Assembly (NCBI GenBank): GCA_036005845.1 | Contig: DASYQD010000026.1 | Span: 1 to 21,270 of the forward strand | From: DASYQD01 sp036005845 | GTDB lineage: Bacteria > Acidobacteriota > Thermoanaerobaculia > Multivoradales > JAIOJS01 | Length of the DNA: 21,270 bases | Direction: 5' to 3' | Shown: positions 6,366-19,473 of the stretch, in pieces | Layout of the letters: each line of letters begins with the position of its first letter | Position numbering within the stretch: the stretch's first letter is position 1 | Notes under the pieces: model-generated | Told to the model about the DNA's origin: nothing | What the model saw: only the letters and a program-made list of their open reading frames with translations | Database searches by the model: none | Made by a program: the position numbers and the translations under genes

Positions 6366-8449
6366 TCAAGTCAGGCCGGGAAAAGGGAGAGCGAGCTGGC
6401 TGCGCTTCGCCGGCGTGGCGGCTTGGGGAAGCGGGGAGGCCGGCGCCAGCGATTCGGCGATGCCGGACCATCGCTCGACCGCGCGGGCAATGGCTTGATC
6501 GAGGCGTTCCGCCGTGCCCACCAGCGTCACCGACCGACGCGCGCGCGTCACCGCGGTGTAGAGGAGCTCGCGGGTGAGTAGTCGCGTGTCGGCCGCCGGC
6601 AAGACCACGGCGACCGCGTCGTACTCGGAGCCCTGCGCCTTGTGCACCGTGCTCGCCCATGCCGGCTCCAGGTGGCCGCGCAGCGACGCGAGCGGCAGCG
6701 CGCGGAATGCTTCGCTGCGGCCGCGGAAGACCGCCATCGGCGCCGGGGACGCGCCATCCGCGGCGACGAACAGCACGAGCCCGTGGTCGCCGTTGAAGAG
6801 ATTGCGCCGGTAGTCGTTGCGGGTGACGAGCACTGGTTCGCCGGCCAGCGGAAGGTCGGCGTCCGCCGAGCCGCGGCGCGGCGGCGCGAGATCGAGCTCG
6901 CGCAGGAGCGCACCGCGGAACCAGGCGTTGAGCGCTCGCACGCCGACACCGCCCGACCAGCCGCGCGTGGGAGCGAGGAGCCGCGTCGACTCCTGATGCG
7001 CGAACAGCGCGGTGAGCTCGGCGATCTCGACCGCTTCGATGGCGCCGTCGTGAGCTGTCCACGGGCGCGTGATCAGCATGCGCCAACCCGGCAAGCGGTC
7101 GAGGTGATGCCGCCACCAGCGGTCCAGGAACCCGGTCACGGATGCGGGCGGCGAGAGCAGCATCTCGACGCCACGGAAGGTGAGCGTCGCCGCGTCCTCG
7201 TGCGGCACTGGTCGCGCGTTGCTCGCCGGCGATGTGGCCGCGCTCGAAGACGAGCTCGCCGCGATCGCCTCCGCGAAGGCGAGGATGGCGCTGCCCACCG
7301 GATCGCCGGGATCCATGCGCCAGCTCCGCGTGAGCACCGCCACGCGGCCGCTGCCGCTCGCGGCCGCCACGAGGTCGCGGAACACCGCGCCGGCATCCAC
7401 CGAAGGCAGCTGCCGCGCATCGCCGAGCAGCACCAACCGCGCGCCGGCCGCCAGCGAGCGCAGCAGCCGCTCGGCGAGCGTCAGGTCGAGCATCGAGCTC
7501 TCGTCGACGATCACCAGCCGCTCGCCGAGCGGGTTGCGCTCGTGGCGGCGGAAGTACTCGCCGGTGGGCGAGTAGGAGAGCAGGCGATGCAGCGTCGAGG
7601 CGGCGAGCGGCGAGGCGAGCAGCGCGGCGTCCGCCGCGCCAGGGTCGCCCACCGCGGCGATCGCCGCACGCAGGGAGCCTTGCAACCGGTCGGCCGCCTT
7701 GCCGGTCGGCGCCGCCAGAGCGATCTCGGCGAGCGGCGGATCGCCGAGGCGCGCCACCACGCGCAGCAGCGCCGCGACGATCCACGTCTTGCCGGTGCCG
7801 GGACCGCCGGTGATCGCGGTGAGCCGACCGCCGAGCGCCGCGCGCACCGCCGCTTCCTGCTCGTCCGTGAGTGGAACGGGTCGGCCGGCGCGGTCGCAGG
7901 CGGGACGCGCGCGCAAATCGGCGAGCGCCGCTTCCACCGCCGCGGTGTCGACGGCAAACGGCGCGGCGAGCAGCTCGCGCAGGCGCGCCACCACGCGGCG
8001 TTCGAGCTGCCAGAGGCGCTGCGCGTAGAGGTGGTCGCCGACGCGAAGCAGCGGGCGGTAGTCGCCTTCGTCGTCGGGCCGCGCGCTACCGAGCAGCGGC
8101 CGCAGCCGCGGCTCGCCGCCGGCCGCCGCGTCGAGCAGCGTGCGCACCGCGCGCTGGTCGTCCTCGTTCGCGCCGAGTGACGCGAGCAGCGCGCGCAGCG
8201 GCCCGTCGTCCGACAACGGCAGGCGCGTACTGCCGTCGCGCTGCGCCGCGAGCACCGCCAGGGCGATCAGCAGCAGCGCGCGGCCTTCCGTCGCACTGCG
8301 CGGCGAGGGCAGCCGCGCCAGCTCCCATGCCAGGTGCACGAGCTCCGGGCCGAGGTCGAGCGCCGCCGCGGCATCGACGACCTCGCGTGGGAACGGCGGC
8401 TGCCCATCACGGTCGCCGGCGAGCACGCCGTGCGGCGACCACTCGCCGC

Positions 8450-8453
<4 letters not shown>
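6366..8453 (-). CDS. recD: Exodeoxyribonuclease V alpha subunit RecD
   Basis: A 695-residue superfamily 1B (5'-3') helicase, motor subunit of RecBCD. Motifs in order: Walker A GGPGTGKT at 216-223, PTGKAADRL at 249-257, Walker B VIVDESS at 314-320, LLGDARQLPSVDAG at 342-355, LAPTRGWSGGVG at 493-504, TVHKAQGSEYD at 602-612 and YTAVTRAR at 632-639. The start at 8453 overlaps the recB stop as ATGA, and the reading frame upstream of it is only shadow of recB. The low-complexity Ser/Ala stretch around 396-412 falls where RecD proteins vary in length. The poorly conserved N-terminal 190 residues would contact RecC and RecB. Length is somewhat above E. coli RecD. Confidence 0.95.
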
Positions 8454-11964
<3,511 letters not shown>

Positions 11965-11968
<4 letters not shown>

Positions 11969-14900
11969 GGCAGCTCCGCGACGCTGCCGCTGCGGCGCGT
12001 CCCCAGCGTGGTGAGGAACGGCGTGAAGCGCCGCGTCAGCATGGCGGTGAGCTCGTCCGCGGGCGACACCGCGTAGCTCGCGATGTCGGGCACCGGTCCC
12101 CAGCGCGACGAGCAGGCGACCGTCGGCGTCGTCGCCCGCCGCACCGCGTCGGCCTCGACGCGCGCCGGCTCGAGCAGTGTGCGCTGCTGCGACTTGGCGT
12201 AGGTGTGGAAGACCGCCTCGCAGGGCAGCAGGTAGTCGTGGACGCCGCCGAGCAGCTCTTCGGCGAGGCCCGCGAGGTAGCGCAGCGCTTCGTCGCGGCG
12301 CCAGGGGTGCAGCGCGTAGCTGACGATCGACGGCCCGCGCGCGTCGAGGCGCAGCAGCACCACCTGCCGCTTCATCGCCGCCTGCGCGCCGCTCGCCGCC
12401 AGCAGCAGGTGGTCCCAGAAGCCGCGCAGGGCGAGGCGCAGCTCGCGCACCATCGCCTCGTCGTTGTCCTCGCTGGGGCCGCCGGCGTCGGTGATCACCG
12501 AGGCGCGGCGGCCGTCGAGCAGCAGCTCGCTGCGCCCCTGCAGCACAACGGCGGGCGCGGCCAATTCGAGCGCCGGCAGGATGACGTCGACGTCCTCGCG
12601 CTCACCGGCGCTGCCGGCGCGCAGCCGCTCGCCGCGCCCGCGGTCGGCGAGCGGGCCGAGCAGCTTCTGCCAGCCGGCGAGCAGCTCGCGGTGGAGCTGG
12701 CGCTCGATCTCGCCCAGCGGCCCGGTGGGCGCGGCGCCGGCGAGCTCGCGGCGGCGGGCGATGCGGGCGTAGACCTCGCGCGCGTCGCTGCCCTCGCGCA
12801 GGGCGCGGGCGAGCGAGTCGCCGAGCAGCGTCGTCTCGTCGCGGCGGCCGCTGGCCAGGCTCTCGTCCTCCACCGTCGCCGGGTCCTCGTCGTCGTCGCG
12901 CTGCACGCCGAGCAGCACCTCGGCGGAGCTCTGCAGCGGGCACTCGAGGAAGCGGCGCAGCATGCGCAACGCGAGCGTTCGTTGGGCGGGCGCAGCGGCG
13001 GCGGGCGCCCAGCTCGCGACGCTCTCGACCGATACCGCCGTCGTGGCGCTGGTCGCAGACAGCTCGGGCAGCTCCAGGAATCTCGCCACCGTCCGCCAAT
13101 CCGCCGGCGGCAGATCGTGTCGCAGCACCGTCAGCGGATCGCGGGTCGCGGCCGGCAGCGCGGCGCGCAACTCGTCGCCGAGGCTGCGCGCAGCGGCCTC
13201 GGCGCGCGCGCCTGGCGCGACCGTAGGGGGCGCCGTGGCGCCGACGGTCGCACCGGCGACGGCATGCGTAGCCCCGATACCAACCTGGATCGGTGTCTCG
13301 CCGGCGACCGGCGCCGGAAAGTACGCGCGATCCCACCTTCGCGGCGGCACCTCGCGCCGCAGCGCCTCGACACCTTGTTTGCCGACGTAGGCGCGTTCGA
13401 GCACGTCGAGCAGCTCCTGCACGACGCTCGACGGCCGCAGCCGCTCGCCGGTGCGCTCGTCGCGGTCGACGTACGACAGCACCAGCTTGTCGCGCGCCGA
13501 GAGCAGCGTCTCGAGGAAGAGGTAGCGGTCGCGCTCGGCCGGCGAGACGTCGCCGGCGCGGCGCCCGGCGGCGCGCAGGTCGAGCGCGTCGCGGCGGTTG
13601 GCGGCGGGGAACTCGCCCTCGCCCAGGCCGAGCACGAAGACGACGCGGAACGGGATGACGCGCATCGGCAGCAGCGTCGAGACGGAGACGCCTTCGCCGA
13701 GCAGCGCGCCGCGGCCGACGGTGCGCTCGGCGATGGCGGCCGAGGCGAGCTCGCAGGCGACGCGGCCGGGCACCGCGATGCCGGCCACGTCGGCGTGGTC
13801 GAGCGCCGCCAACGCCAGACGGCAACGGTGCAGGTCGGCCTCTTCCCCCTCGCCGGGAGTGAGATAGCCGTCGAGCAGCGTCCGCAGCAGCTCCGCCCAC
13901 TCGGCGAGCGGCCGCGACTCCTCCTGCAGCCGCCGGCAGTCGGCGAGCAGCGAGCGGGCGAGGAGCGCGAAGCGCGCCGCCGACTCGACGCGCACGGCGG
14001 CGACGTCCGCGACCAGCACCTGCTGCGTGCCGCCCTCTGGAGCACCGGCGGGCGGACCCTCCCATAGCCTGTCGTCGCCGGCGCGCCCACCGGTCATGAA
14101 GGCGCCGAGGGCGAGCCGGCGCAGCCCCTGGTCCCACGACAGCAGGTCCTCTTCGACGTAGGTGTCGGCGAGGTCCTCGCGCGAGGCGCCGTGGAAGATG
14201 CCCAGCTCGGCGGCGAGCCGCGCCCATTCGTCGGGATCGACGTCCGCATCCACCGGGAAGCGGCCGCGCACCGCCGGGTGGAGCATCACGCGCAGCACCT
14301 CGGCGCGCGTGAAGCGGCCGAAGGGGAGCGCGAGCAGAAGTCGCGCCGCTTCGGCGACGCGGCGCTCGCCTGCGAAGGGCAGGTCGGCGACGTTGCAGGG
14401 GATGCCGTGGAACTCGCCGAACACCGCCTGCACCTGCGGCAGGTAGCGGTCGCGCGCGCCGGCATTGACGATCACCGCCACCTCGCTGAAGCGCAGCGGG
14501 TCGGCGGTGCCTTCGCTCGCCGCCACCAGCTCCCAGATCGCGTCGGCGACCGCCTCCACCTCGCGGCGCAGGTCGGGCGCGGCGAGCAGGCTGACGCTCC
14601 CGTCGCGCGCCCACTCGGCGCGCGAGGAGCGCTCGCCGGTGGCGGCGCGGCGCAGCACGTCGCTCTGCACGGCCGCGAGCAGGGAGGTGTCGGTCGCGTC
14701 CGCGGCGGCGAAGCGCTCCTCGAAGGCGCACTCGGTGAGGTCGTCGAGCATGCGCACGTGCTCGCGCCCCGGCCGGCCCCAGAGGCGCAGCGGCTGGTTG
14801 TCGGTGTCCGAGAACAGCCCGTACGGATCGTCCTCCGGTGCGGGCAGCGGTCCGCGGTAGCGCGCCAGCCGGCGGCGGTGCTCGCGCTCGGTCTCGACGT

Positions 14901-15678
14901 CTTCCCAGAACTCCTGGCAGGGGTTGAGGGTGAAGAGGACGACCGGCCGCGTCTCGGCGAGGCGGGCGAAGAGCTGCTGGAAGATGCGGGCGACGTAGGA
15001 GACGCCGAAGACGTGGAGCGGCGGTTGCCCGGTGGGTAACGGCAAGGAGCCGCTCACCACGTCGGCGAGGCTCACCCAGCGGCCGGCGCCGTGGACGGGA
15101 TCGCGGGGAGGATGGCGCGCGAGCACGCCGTCGCGGCCGGCAACGGCCCTCCAGAGCACGCTCTGCCACGCTTCGAGCGGCGCCCACGGGCTGTCGTCCG
15201 GGATGCGGGCCCCCGCTTCCCACGCCGCCAGCATCTCCGGCCGCGAGTAGGCGTACTCCTCGAACAGCCTTCCCAGCCGCGTCGCGAGCTGTACGCGCCG
15301 CAGCGCCACGGCGTCGGCGTCGGCGGCGCGCAGGTACTCGCGCACCGGCACCAGCGCCGGATCGGCGAGCGCCGCCTCGTCGTGGAGCAACGCCAGCAGC
15401 CCGCCGCGCAGCGCTTCGGCATCGACCAGCCGGTTGCCGGGCGACGCCTCGTGCACGAGCTCGGCGACGAAGCGTTCGAGGCGGCGGAAGCGGAGGTTGG
15501 CGGCGACGCCGAGCCGCTCGGCGAGGGCGAGGCGGACGTGCTGCTCGAGGTTGCGGTTGGGGACGAGGAGGTGCGTCGGCTCGAGCGGGTGGGCGCCGGC
15601 GCGGCGGCGGGACTGCAGGGTCTCGGCGAGGGCGGCGAGGAGCTCTTCGGTGCGGTTGGAGTAGACCAGCCGGATCAT
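11965..15678 (-). CDS. recC: Exodeoxyribonuclease V gamma subunit RecC
   Basis: A 1237-residue RecC, about 100 residues longer than E. coli RecC. The family fingerprint is clear: VPNRNLEQHVRLALAERLG at 39-57, HVFGVSYVARIFQQLF at 222-237, TLNPCQEFWED at 250-260, PLRLWGRPGREHVRML at 296-311, and the long block VLGLGEGEFPAANRRDALDL (682-701) continuing through GDVSPAERDRYLFLETLLSA to SYVDRD and RPSSVVQELLD. RecC has a helicase/nuclease-like fold without catalysis, splits the strands and recognises Chi in studied complexes. It is the first gene of the recC-recB-recD operon. The start ATG at 15678 has no obvious ribosome site; it lies 78 bases from a divergent gene. Confidence 0.95.
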
Positions 15679-15756
15679 CGTTGGCGGCGCGGCCGATGGT
15701 AGCAGGGGCCCGCTGGCGCCGAACGCAACTGCCGTTAAGGGTTAGAGTTTGCGGAA

Positions 15757-16449
15757 GTGAACGTATTCGGGGTCCCGGCGTCCGACTCGCCGCTGCCGAT
15801 CAGCGACTTCATCGACTTTCCCGCCAAGGAGGAGATCGTCGAGCGTCTGCTCCAGGTGGACGAGTCGCCGCGGCTGGTGCGGCTCTACGAGACGATCGGC
15901 GAGCGGCTGGCGGCGAAGACCTACGAGCGCTCGGCCTCGGCGTTCATCCTCATCGAGATGCTCTACGACTTCGAGGAGGTGGTGGGGAGCGACATGAGCT
16001 ACCTGCTGCCGCGCTCGGTCTACACGTTGACGGGAGACCGCGACTTGGCGCTGTCGGCGCTGGGCGCGTTCAACGAGATCAAGGACGCCATCGTGCTGCA
16101 GGCGCCGAAGGTCGAGCCGCCGCCCGCGGCGCCGCCGCCGCTTCCCGCCGCGGCGCTGGTCGTAGCGCCCACTCCGCAAACCACCGAAACGGACGTCATG
16201 ATGCACAAGCTGCAGCTCGCCCAGAAGGCGCTCGTCGACCTCGGCCTCGCCACCCGGGTCTCCATCGACCTCTCCATGCGGCGGCCCAGCCGCGACCGCG
16301 TCAACCGCACGCTGCAGGACATCACGGCACTGCGCTCGGCGATGCGCCGCTTCGAAGAGCTGCTGTCGCAGGCCGAGCTGCAGGTGCTCGAGGCCGCCGG
16401 CGTGCTGTGGGAAGGCACCGCCGAGCCGCGCGAGCCCGGCGAGGGTTAA
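15757..16449 (+). CDS. Hypothetical two-domain helical protein
   Basis: A 230-residue protein that I do not recognise. It starts at GTG just after GGAA, with a TAGAGT hexamer at 15743-15748 as a possible -10. Residues about 15-115 look all-helical (EEIVERLLQVDESPRLVRLY, then AFILIEMLYDFEEVV). A Pro/Ala linker, residues 117-140 (PPPAAPPPLPAAA), joins a second helical part at 145-218 containing SIDLSMRRPSRDRVNRTLQD and RFEELLSQAELQVLEAAGVL. There is no signal peptide or membrane segment, so it is probably cytoplasmic. Codon use and length make it a genuine gene. It diverges from recC and converges on the membrane protein gene, whose stop codon shares the TTAA at 16446-16449. Confidence 0.75.
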   Translation: MNVFGVPASDSPLPISDFIDFPAKEEIVERLLQVDESPRLVRLYETIGERLAAKTYERSASAFILIEMLYDFEEVVGSDMSYLLPRSVYTLTGDRDLALSALGAFNEIKDAIVLQAPKVEPPPAAPPPLPAAALVVAPTPQTTETDVMMHKLQLAQKALVDLGLATRVSIDLSMRRPSRDRVNRTLQDITALRSAMRRFEELLSQAELQVLEAAGVLWEGTAEPREPGEG

Positions 16450-16922
16450 GCGGCGGAGAGCGGCACCTGGTCGGGGCGCGGCCAGCCCCAGATCATCGCC
16501 ACGATGGCGAGCGCGCCCAGCACGTAGCACCACATCGGCTCGTTGGTGAGCAGCGTCAGCATGAGGCCGACGATGGCGGCGCCCTCGCGCAGGATGAAGG
16601 CGAGCAGCGTGGCGAGCCGAAAGCTCTCGAGCACGGTGTCGGCGTGCTCGTCGGCGCGCAGCGTGCTGGCGGCGCGCGCCAGCATCTTGCGGTGGACGAT
16701 GGGCGCCGCGACGAGCAGGCCGACCCCGACGGCGAAGCCGAGGTAGGCGAGGGCCTGCGGCACCGGCGGTCCCACCTGCCCCAGCGCGCCGGGCCCCGAA
16801 GCGACGAACCAGGCGACCATGGCGAGGACGCCGACGCTGATCACCATGGCGACGCAGACGACGTTGAGGAAGCGGAGCGCCTCGTCGACGCGACTCTGCC
16901 GGCTCTCTTCGGCCACGACCAT
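16446..16922 (-). CDS. Hypothetical four-helix inner membrane protein
   Basis: A 158-residue membrane protein of unknown function. Probable transmembrane helices lie at about 20-41, 57-76, 103-125 and 130-146, with a charged loop HRKMLARAASTLRADEHADT in between (residues 77-96). I chose the ATG at 16922 because GGAGGT lies 4 bases upstream; the frame is open further but earlier Met codons lack a ribosome site. The arrangement (two helices, polar hinge with EH, two helices) resembles small uncharacterised integral membrane proteins; no enzymatic motif is visible. It diverges from the methyltransferase gene across a 55-base gap that must hold both promoters, though I see no convincing hexamer pair for either. 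Confidence 0.75.
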   Translation of the reverse strand: MVVAEESRQSRVDEALRFLNVVCVAMVISVGVLAMVAWFVASGPGALGQVGPPVPQALAYLGFAVGVGLLVAAPIVHRKMLARAASTLRADEHADTVLESFRLATLLAFILREGAAIVGLMLTLLTNEPMWCYVLGALAIVAMIWGWPRPDQVPLSAA

Positions 16923-16977
16923 CGGCACCTCCGGGTTTGCTGGTCGTAGTTTATCGAGAACCACTAACATCGCGGCG

Positions 16978-17688
16978 ATGGCCGTCTTGGCTGCTGCCGC
17001 CGGCGTTGCGGACGAATCGCGGGATGCGGTGCGCGAGGTCGGCGTCGGGCCGCACCCGCCGCCGTGGCCCGACGATTCCCGGCTCGACCCGGCGCTGCTC
17101 GCCGACGGCGACCGCCGCAACGTCGCCGACCGCTACCGCTACTGGCGGCTCGAGGCGATCGTCGCCGACCTCGACGCGCGGCGGCATCCCTTCCACGTCG
17201 CGGTCGAGAACTGGCGCCACGACTTCAACATCGGCGCCGTGGTGCGCAACGCCAACGCCTTTCTCGCCCGCGCCGTGCACGTGGTGGGGGAGCGGCGCTG
17301 GAACCGCCGCGGCGCGATGATGACCGAGGTCTACCAGCACGTGCATCTGCACGCGACGATCGAGGAGCTGGCGGCGTGGTCGGCGGACGAGGGGCTGCCC
17401 ATCGTCGGCGTCGACAATCTGCCCGGCGCCGAGCCCATCGACCGCGCGCCGCTGCCGCGCGCCTGCGTGCTGCTCTTCGGCCAGGAGGGCGAGGGGCTGT
17501 CGCCGGGGGCGCGCGCAGCGGTGTCGTCGCTGCTGTCGATTCCGCAGTGGGGCTCGACGCGCTCGATCAACGCCGGCGCCGCCTCGGCGGTGGCGATGTA
17601 CGAGTGGTGCCGGCGTTACGCGTTCGGCGGTGACACTGAGGAGCCGTCGTTGGCGGCGCACTCCGTGTCCGAGCGGGCATCGCGGTGA
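16978..17688 (+). CDS. SpoU/TrmH-family RNA 2'-O-methyltransferase
   Basis: A 236-residue SPOUT methyltransferase that should transfer a methyl group from S-adenosylmethionine to a ribose 2'-OH in tRNA or rRNA. The three family motifs are present: motif 1 HDFNIGAVVRNANAF at 81-95 with N84 and catalytic R90, motif 2 LLFGQEGEGLS at 165-175, and motif 3 SIPQWGSTRSINAGAASA at 187-204, which forms the cofactor-binding knot. The N-terminal 75 residues lack the usual L30e-like substrate domain and instead hold a short Arg/Tyr-rich stretch (DRYRYWRLEAIVADLDARRH). No ribosome site precedes the ATG. The stop overlaps the next gene's start as GTGA, so the ferredoxin-like gene is translationally coupled. 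Confidence 0.9.
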   Translation: MAVLAAAAGVADESRDAVREVGVGPHPPPWPDDSRLDPALLADGDRRNVADRYRYWRLEAIVADLDARRHPFHVAVENWRHDFNIGAVVRNANAFLARAVHVVGERRWNRRGAMMTEVYQHVHLHATIEELAAWSADEGLPIVGVDNLPGAEPIDRAPLPRACVLLFGQEGEGLSPGARAAVSSLLSIPQWGSTRSINAGAASAVAMYEWCRRYAFGGDTEEPSLAAHSVSERASR

Positions 17689-18596
17689 ACGACGCCTACT
17701 GCAGCGAGGCCGCGCGCGCCGAGCGCGCGCAGCTCGCCGGCACCGCGACGCGCGCCGACGCCTGGCTGCTCGTCGAGCACCGCGGGCCGTGGGGCGAGCG
17801 GGCGGTGGATGAGAACGATCTACCCGCGGCGGTGCAGGAGTGGATGCGGGCGCAGATCGGCGCGCTGAAGCCTCTGGTCGGCAAGGTGCGGCCGCTGCTC
17901 GTGCGCCATGACGATGCGGCGGCGCCCACCACGTTCGCCTGTTTCCTGGCTGTCGCGCGCGAGGATCGCCGCGAGCTCTATCGGCTCGACGTCCAGAGCC
18001 ATCTTGATCTCGCCGGTCTCGACCTCGCGGCGCTGCTCGATCGCGGTGATCTGGAGCAAGCGCGCCGCGACCACGGTCTCGTGCTGGTCTGCGGCAACGG
18101 CCGCCGCGACCGCTGCTGCGCCCGCTTCGGCGTCGCCACCTGGCGGGCGTTGGTGGCGTCGATCGGCGAGGAGGCCTGGCTCTCCACCCACCAGGGCGGC
18201 CACCGCTACGCCGGCACCGGGCTGTGGCTGCCGGAGGGAGTCGCCTACGGCTTCCTCGCGCCGTCCGAGGCGGAACCTTTGCTCGCGGCGCGCGGGCGCG
18301 GCGAGATCCACCTGCCCTGCTTCCGCGGCCGCACGTTCCACGACCCGCCGGTGCAGGCAGCCGACGCGATGCTGCGCGCTGAACGTCGAGAGGCGGCGCT
18401 CGATCCGTGGCGATTGCATGGGGCCGTGGAGGAGTCGGCCGGTGCGTGGCGCGTCACGTTCGAAAGCGCCTCCGAGCGCCACGTCGTGCGCTTGAGGCGC
18501 GATACCGAGCAGGCGCTGGTGAGCTGCTCGCCGCCGAAGCGGAAGCCGATCGACCGCTTCACGCTGAGCGGTATCGAGAGCGAGGAGGCCGCATGA
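17685..18596 (+). CDS. Sucrase/ferredoxin-like (Apd1-type) thioredoxin-fold [2Fe-2S] protein
   Basis: A 303-residue protein of the Suc_Fer family starting at GTG. The thioredoxin-like ferredoxin domain spans about 125-225: VLVCGNGRRDRCCARFG at 133-149 with C136, C144 and C145, then HQGGHRYAGTGLWLPEGVAYG from 169. H169 and H173 form an HX3H motif. In yeast Apd1 and Aim32, members of this family, such a motif together with two cysteines binds a bis-histidinyl, non-Rieske [2Fe-2S] cluster, so the same is inferred here, with C136 and C144 or C145 as the cysteine ligands. The role is probably electron transfer or redox sensing; the partner is unknown. The stop overlaps the PhzF-like start as ATGA. 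Confidence 0.87.
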   Translation: MNDAYCSEAARAERAQLAGTATRADAWLLVEHRGPWGERAVDENDLPAAVQEWMRAQIGALKPLVGKVRPLLVRHDDAAAPTTFACFLAVAREDRRELYRLDVQSHLDLAGLDLAALLDRGDLEQARRDHGLVLVCGNGRRDRCCARFGVATWRALVASIGEEAWLSTHQGGHRYAGTGLWLPEGVAYGFLAPSEAEPLLAARGRGEIHLPCFRGRTFHDPPVQAADAMLRAERREAALDPWRLHGAVEESAGAWRVTFESASERHVVRLRRDTEQALVSCSPPKRKPIDRFTLSGIESEEAA

Positions 18597-19402
18597 GCGT
18601 CCGCTACACGCAGGTCGACTCCTTCAGCGCCGAGCCGTTTCGCGGCAACCCGGCGGCGGTGCTGGTGCTCGACGCTCTGCCGTCCGCGGCGTGGATGCAG
18701 CACGTCGCGTCCGAGCTGGGCCTGCCGGCGACGGCGTTCGTGGTCGAGCCCGCTGCCGGCGGCGACGACTTCGTCCTGCGCTGGTTCACGCGCGCGGCGG
18801 AGCTCCAGCTCTGCGGTCACGGCACGCTCGCCGCTTCGCGTGTGCTGTGGGAGCACGGCCTCGCGCCGGCCGGCGAGCTGATCGCCTTCGCAGCGCCGGC
18901 GGGCCCTCTGCGCGCCTCTCGCCGCGGCGACTGGATCGAGCTCGACTTCCCGGCGACGCCGCCGAGCGAGTCGCCGCCGCCCGCCGGCTTGGCGGAGGCG
19001 CTCGGCGTCACGCCGTCGTGGGTGGGCCGCAGCCGCTTCGACGTCGTCGCCATCCTCGACGACGAGAAGTTGGTGCGCGAGGCGATGCCCGATCTCGGCG
19101 CGCTGCGCCGCGTCGAGGCCCGCGGCGTGATGATCAGCGCCGCGAGCGCCGGCGGCGGCTTCGATTTCGTCTCGCGCTTCTTCGCCCCCCGCATCGGCAT
19201 CGACGAGGACTCGGTCACCGGCTCGGCGCACTGCAGCCTGGCGCCCTACTGGGCAGCGCGCCTCGGCCGGCAGGAGATGGTGGGCTACCAGGCTTCGCCG
19301 CGCGGCGGCGTGGTGCGCGTCCGCCTCGCCGGCGACCGCGTCGTGCTCGGCGGGCAGACGGCGATCGTGGCGCGCGGCGAGCTGCTCGTCGATCCCGAGT
19401 AG
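18593..19402 (+). CDS. PhzF-family isomerase-like protein with altered active site
   Basis: A 269-residue member of the PhzF/diaminopimelate-epimerase fold. Features: VDSFSAEPFRGNPAAVLVLD at 8-27, LRWFTRAAELQLCGHGTLAA at 62-81, and late DEDSVTGSAHCSLAPYW in the second half. These are diagnostic. The catalytic Glu of PhzF (E45 in the NLSE-x-x-F motif) is absent: the equivalent stretch reads LGLPATAF, with Ala (A46-47 region) in place of Glu. The fold and ligand pocket (CGHGT, GSAHC) remain. It may use another residue, catalyse something else or only bind a ligand. GAGGAGG precedes the ATG by 5 bases, and the start overlaps the upstream gene as ATGA. Confidence 0.9.
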   Translation: MSVRYTQVDSFSAEPFRGNPAAVLVLDALPSAAWMQHVASELGLPATAFVVEPAAGGDDFVLRWFTRAAELQLCGHGTLAASRVLWEHGLAPAGELIAFAAPAGPLRASRRGDWIELDFPATPPSESPPPAGLAEALGVTPSWVGRSRFDVVAILDDEKLVREAMPDLGALRRVEARGVMISAASAGGGFDFVSRFFAPRIGIDEDSVTGSAHCSLAPYWAARLGRQEMVGYQASPRGGVVRVRLAGDRVVLGGQTAIVARGELLVDPE

Positions 19403-19434
19403 CGGCGCGTCGGTCGACCGCCGTCGGCGTGCCC

Positions 19435-19463
19435 TTGCCTTCGCCGATGCTCTGCGTTACAAG
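19435..19463 (+). promoter_or_regulatory. Candidate promoter of the receiver-PilZ / EVE pair
   Basis: TTGCCT (19435-19440, 4 of 6 with -35), a 17-base spacer and TACAAG (19458-19463, 4 of 6 with -10) lie in the 71-base gap after the PhzF-like gene. The predicted transcription start near 19470 is only a few bases before the ATG at 19474, which has no ribosome site, so the message may be nearly leaderless. Confidence 0.35.
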
Positions 19464-19473
19464 TGCGCCCAGC

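Noticed and set aside
18691..19473. Upstream extension of the receiver-PilZ reading frame into the PhzF-like gene
   Set aside because: Arg-rich shadow sequence in another frame of the PhzF-like gene; the receiver fold begins only after 19474.
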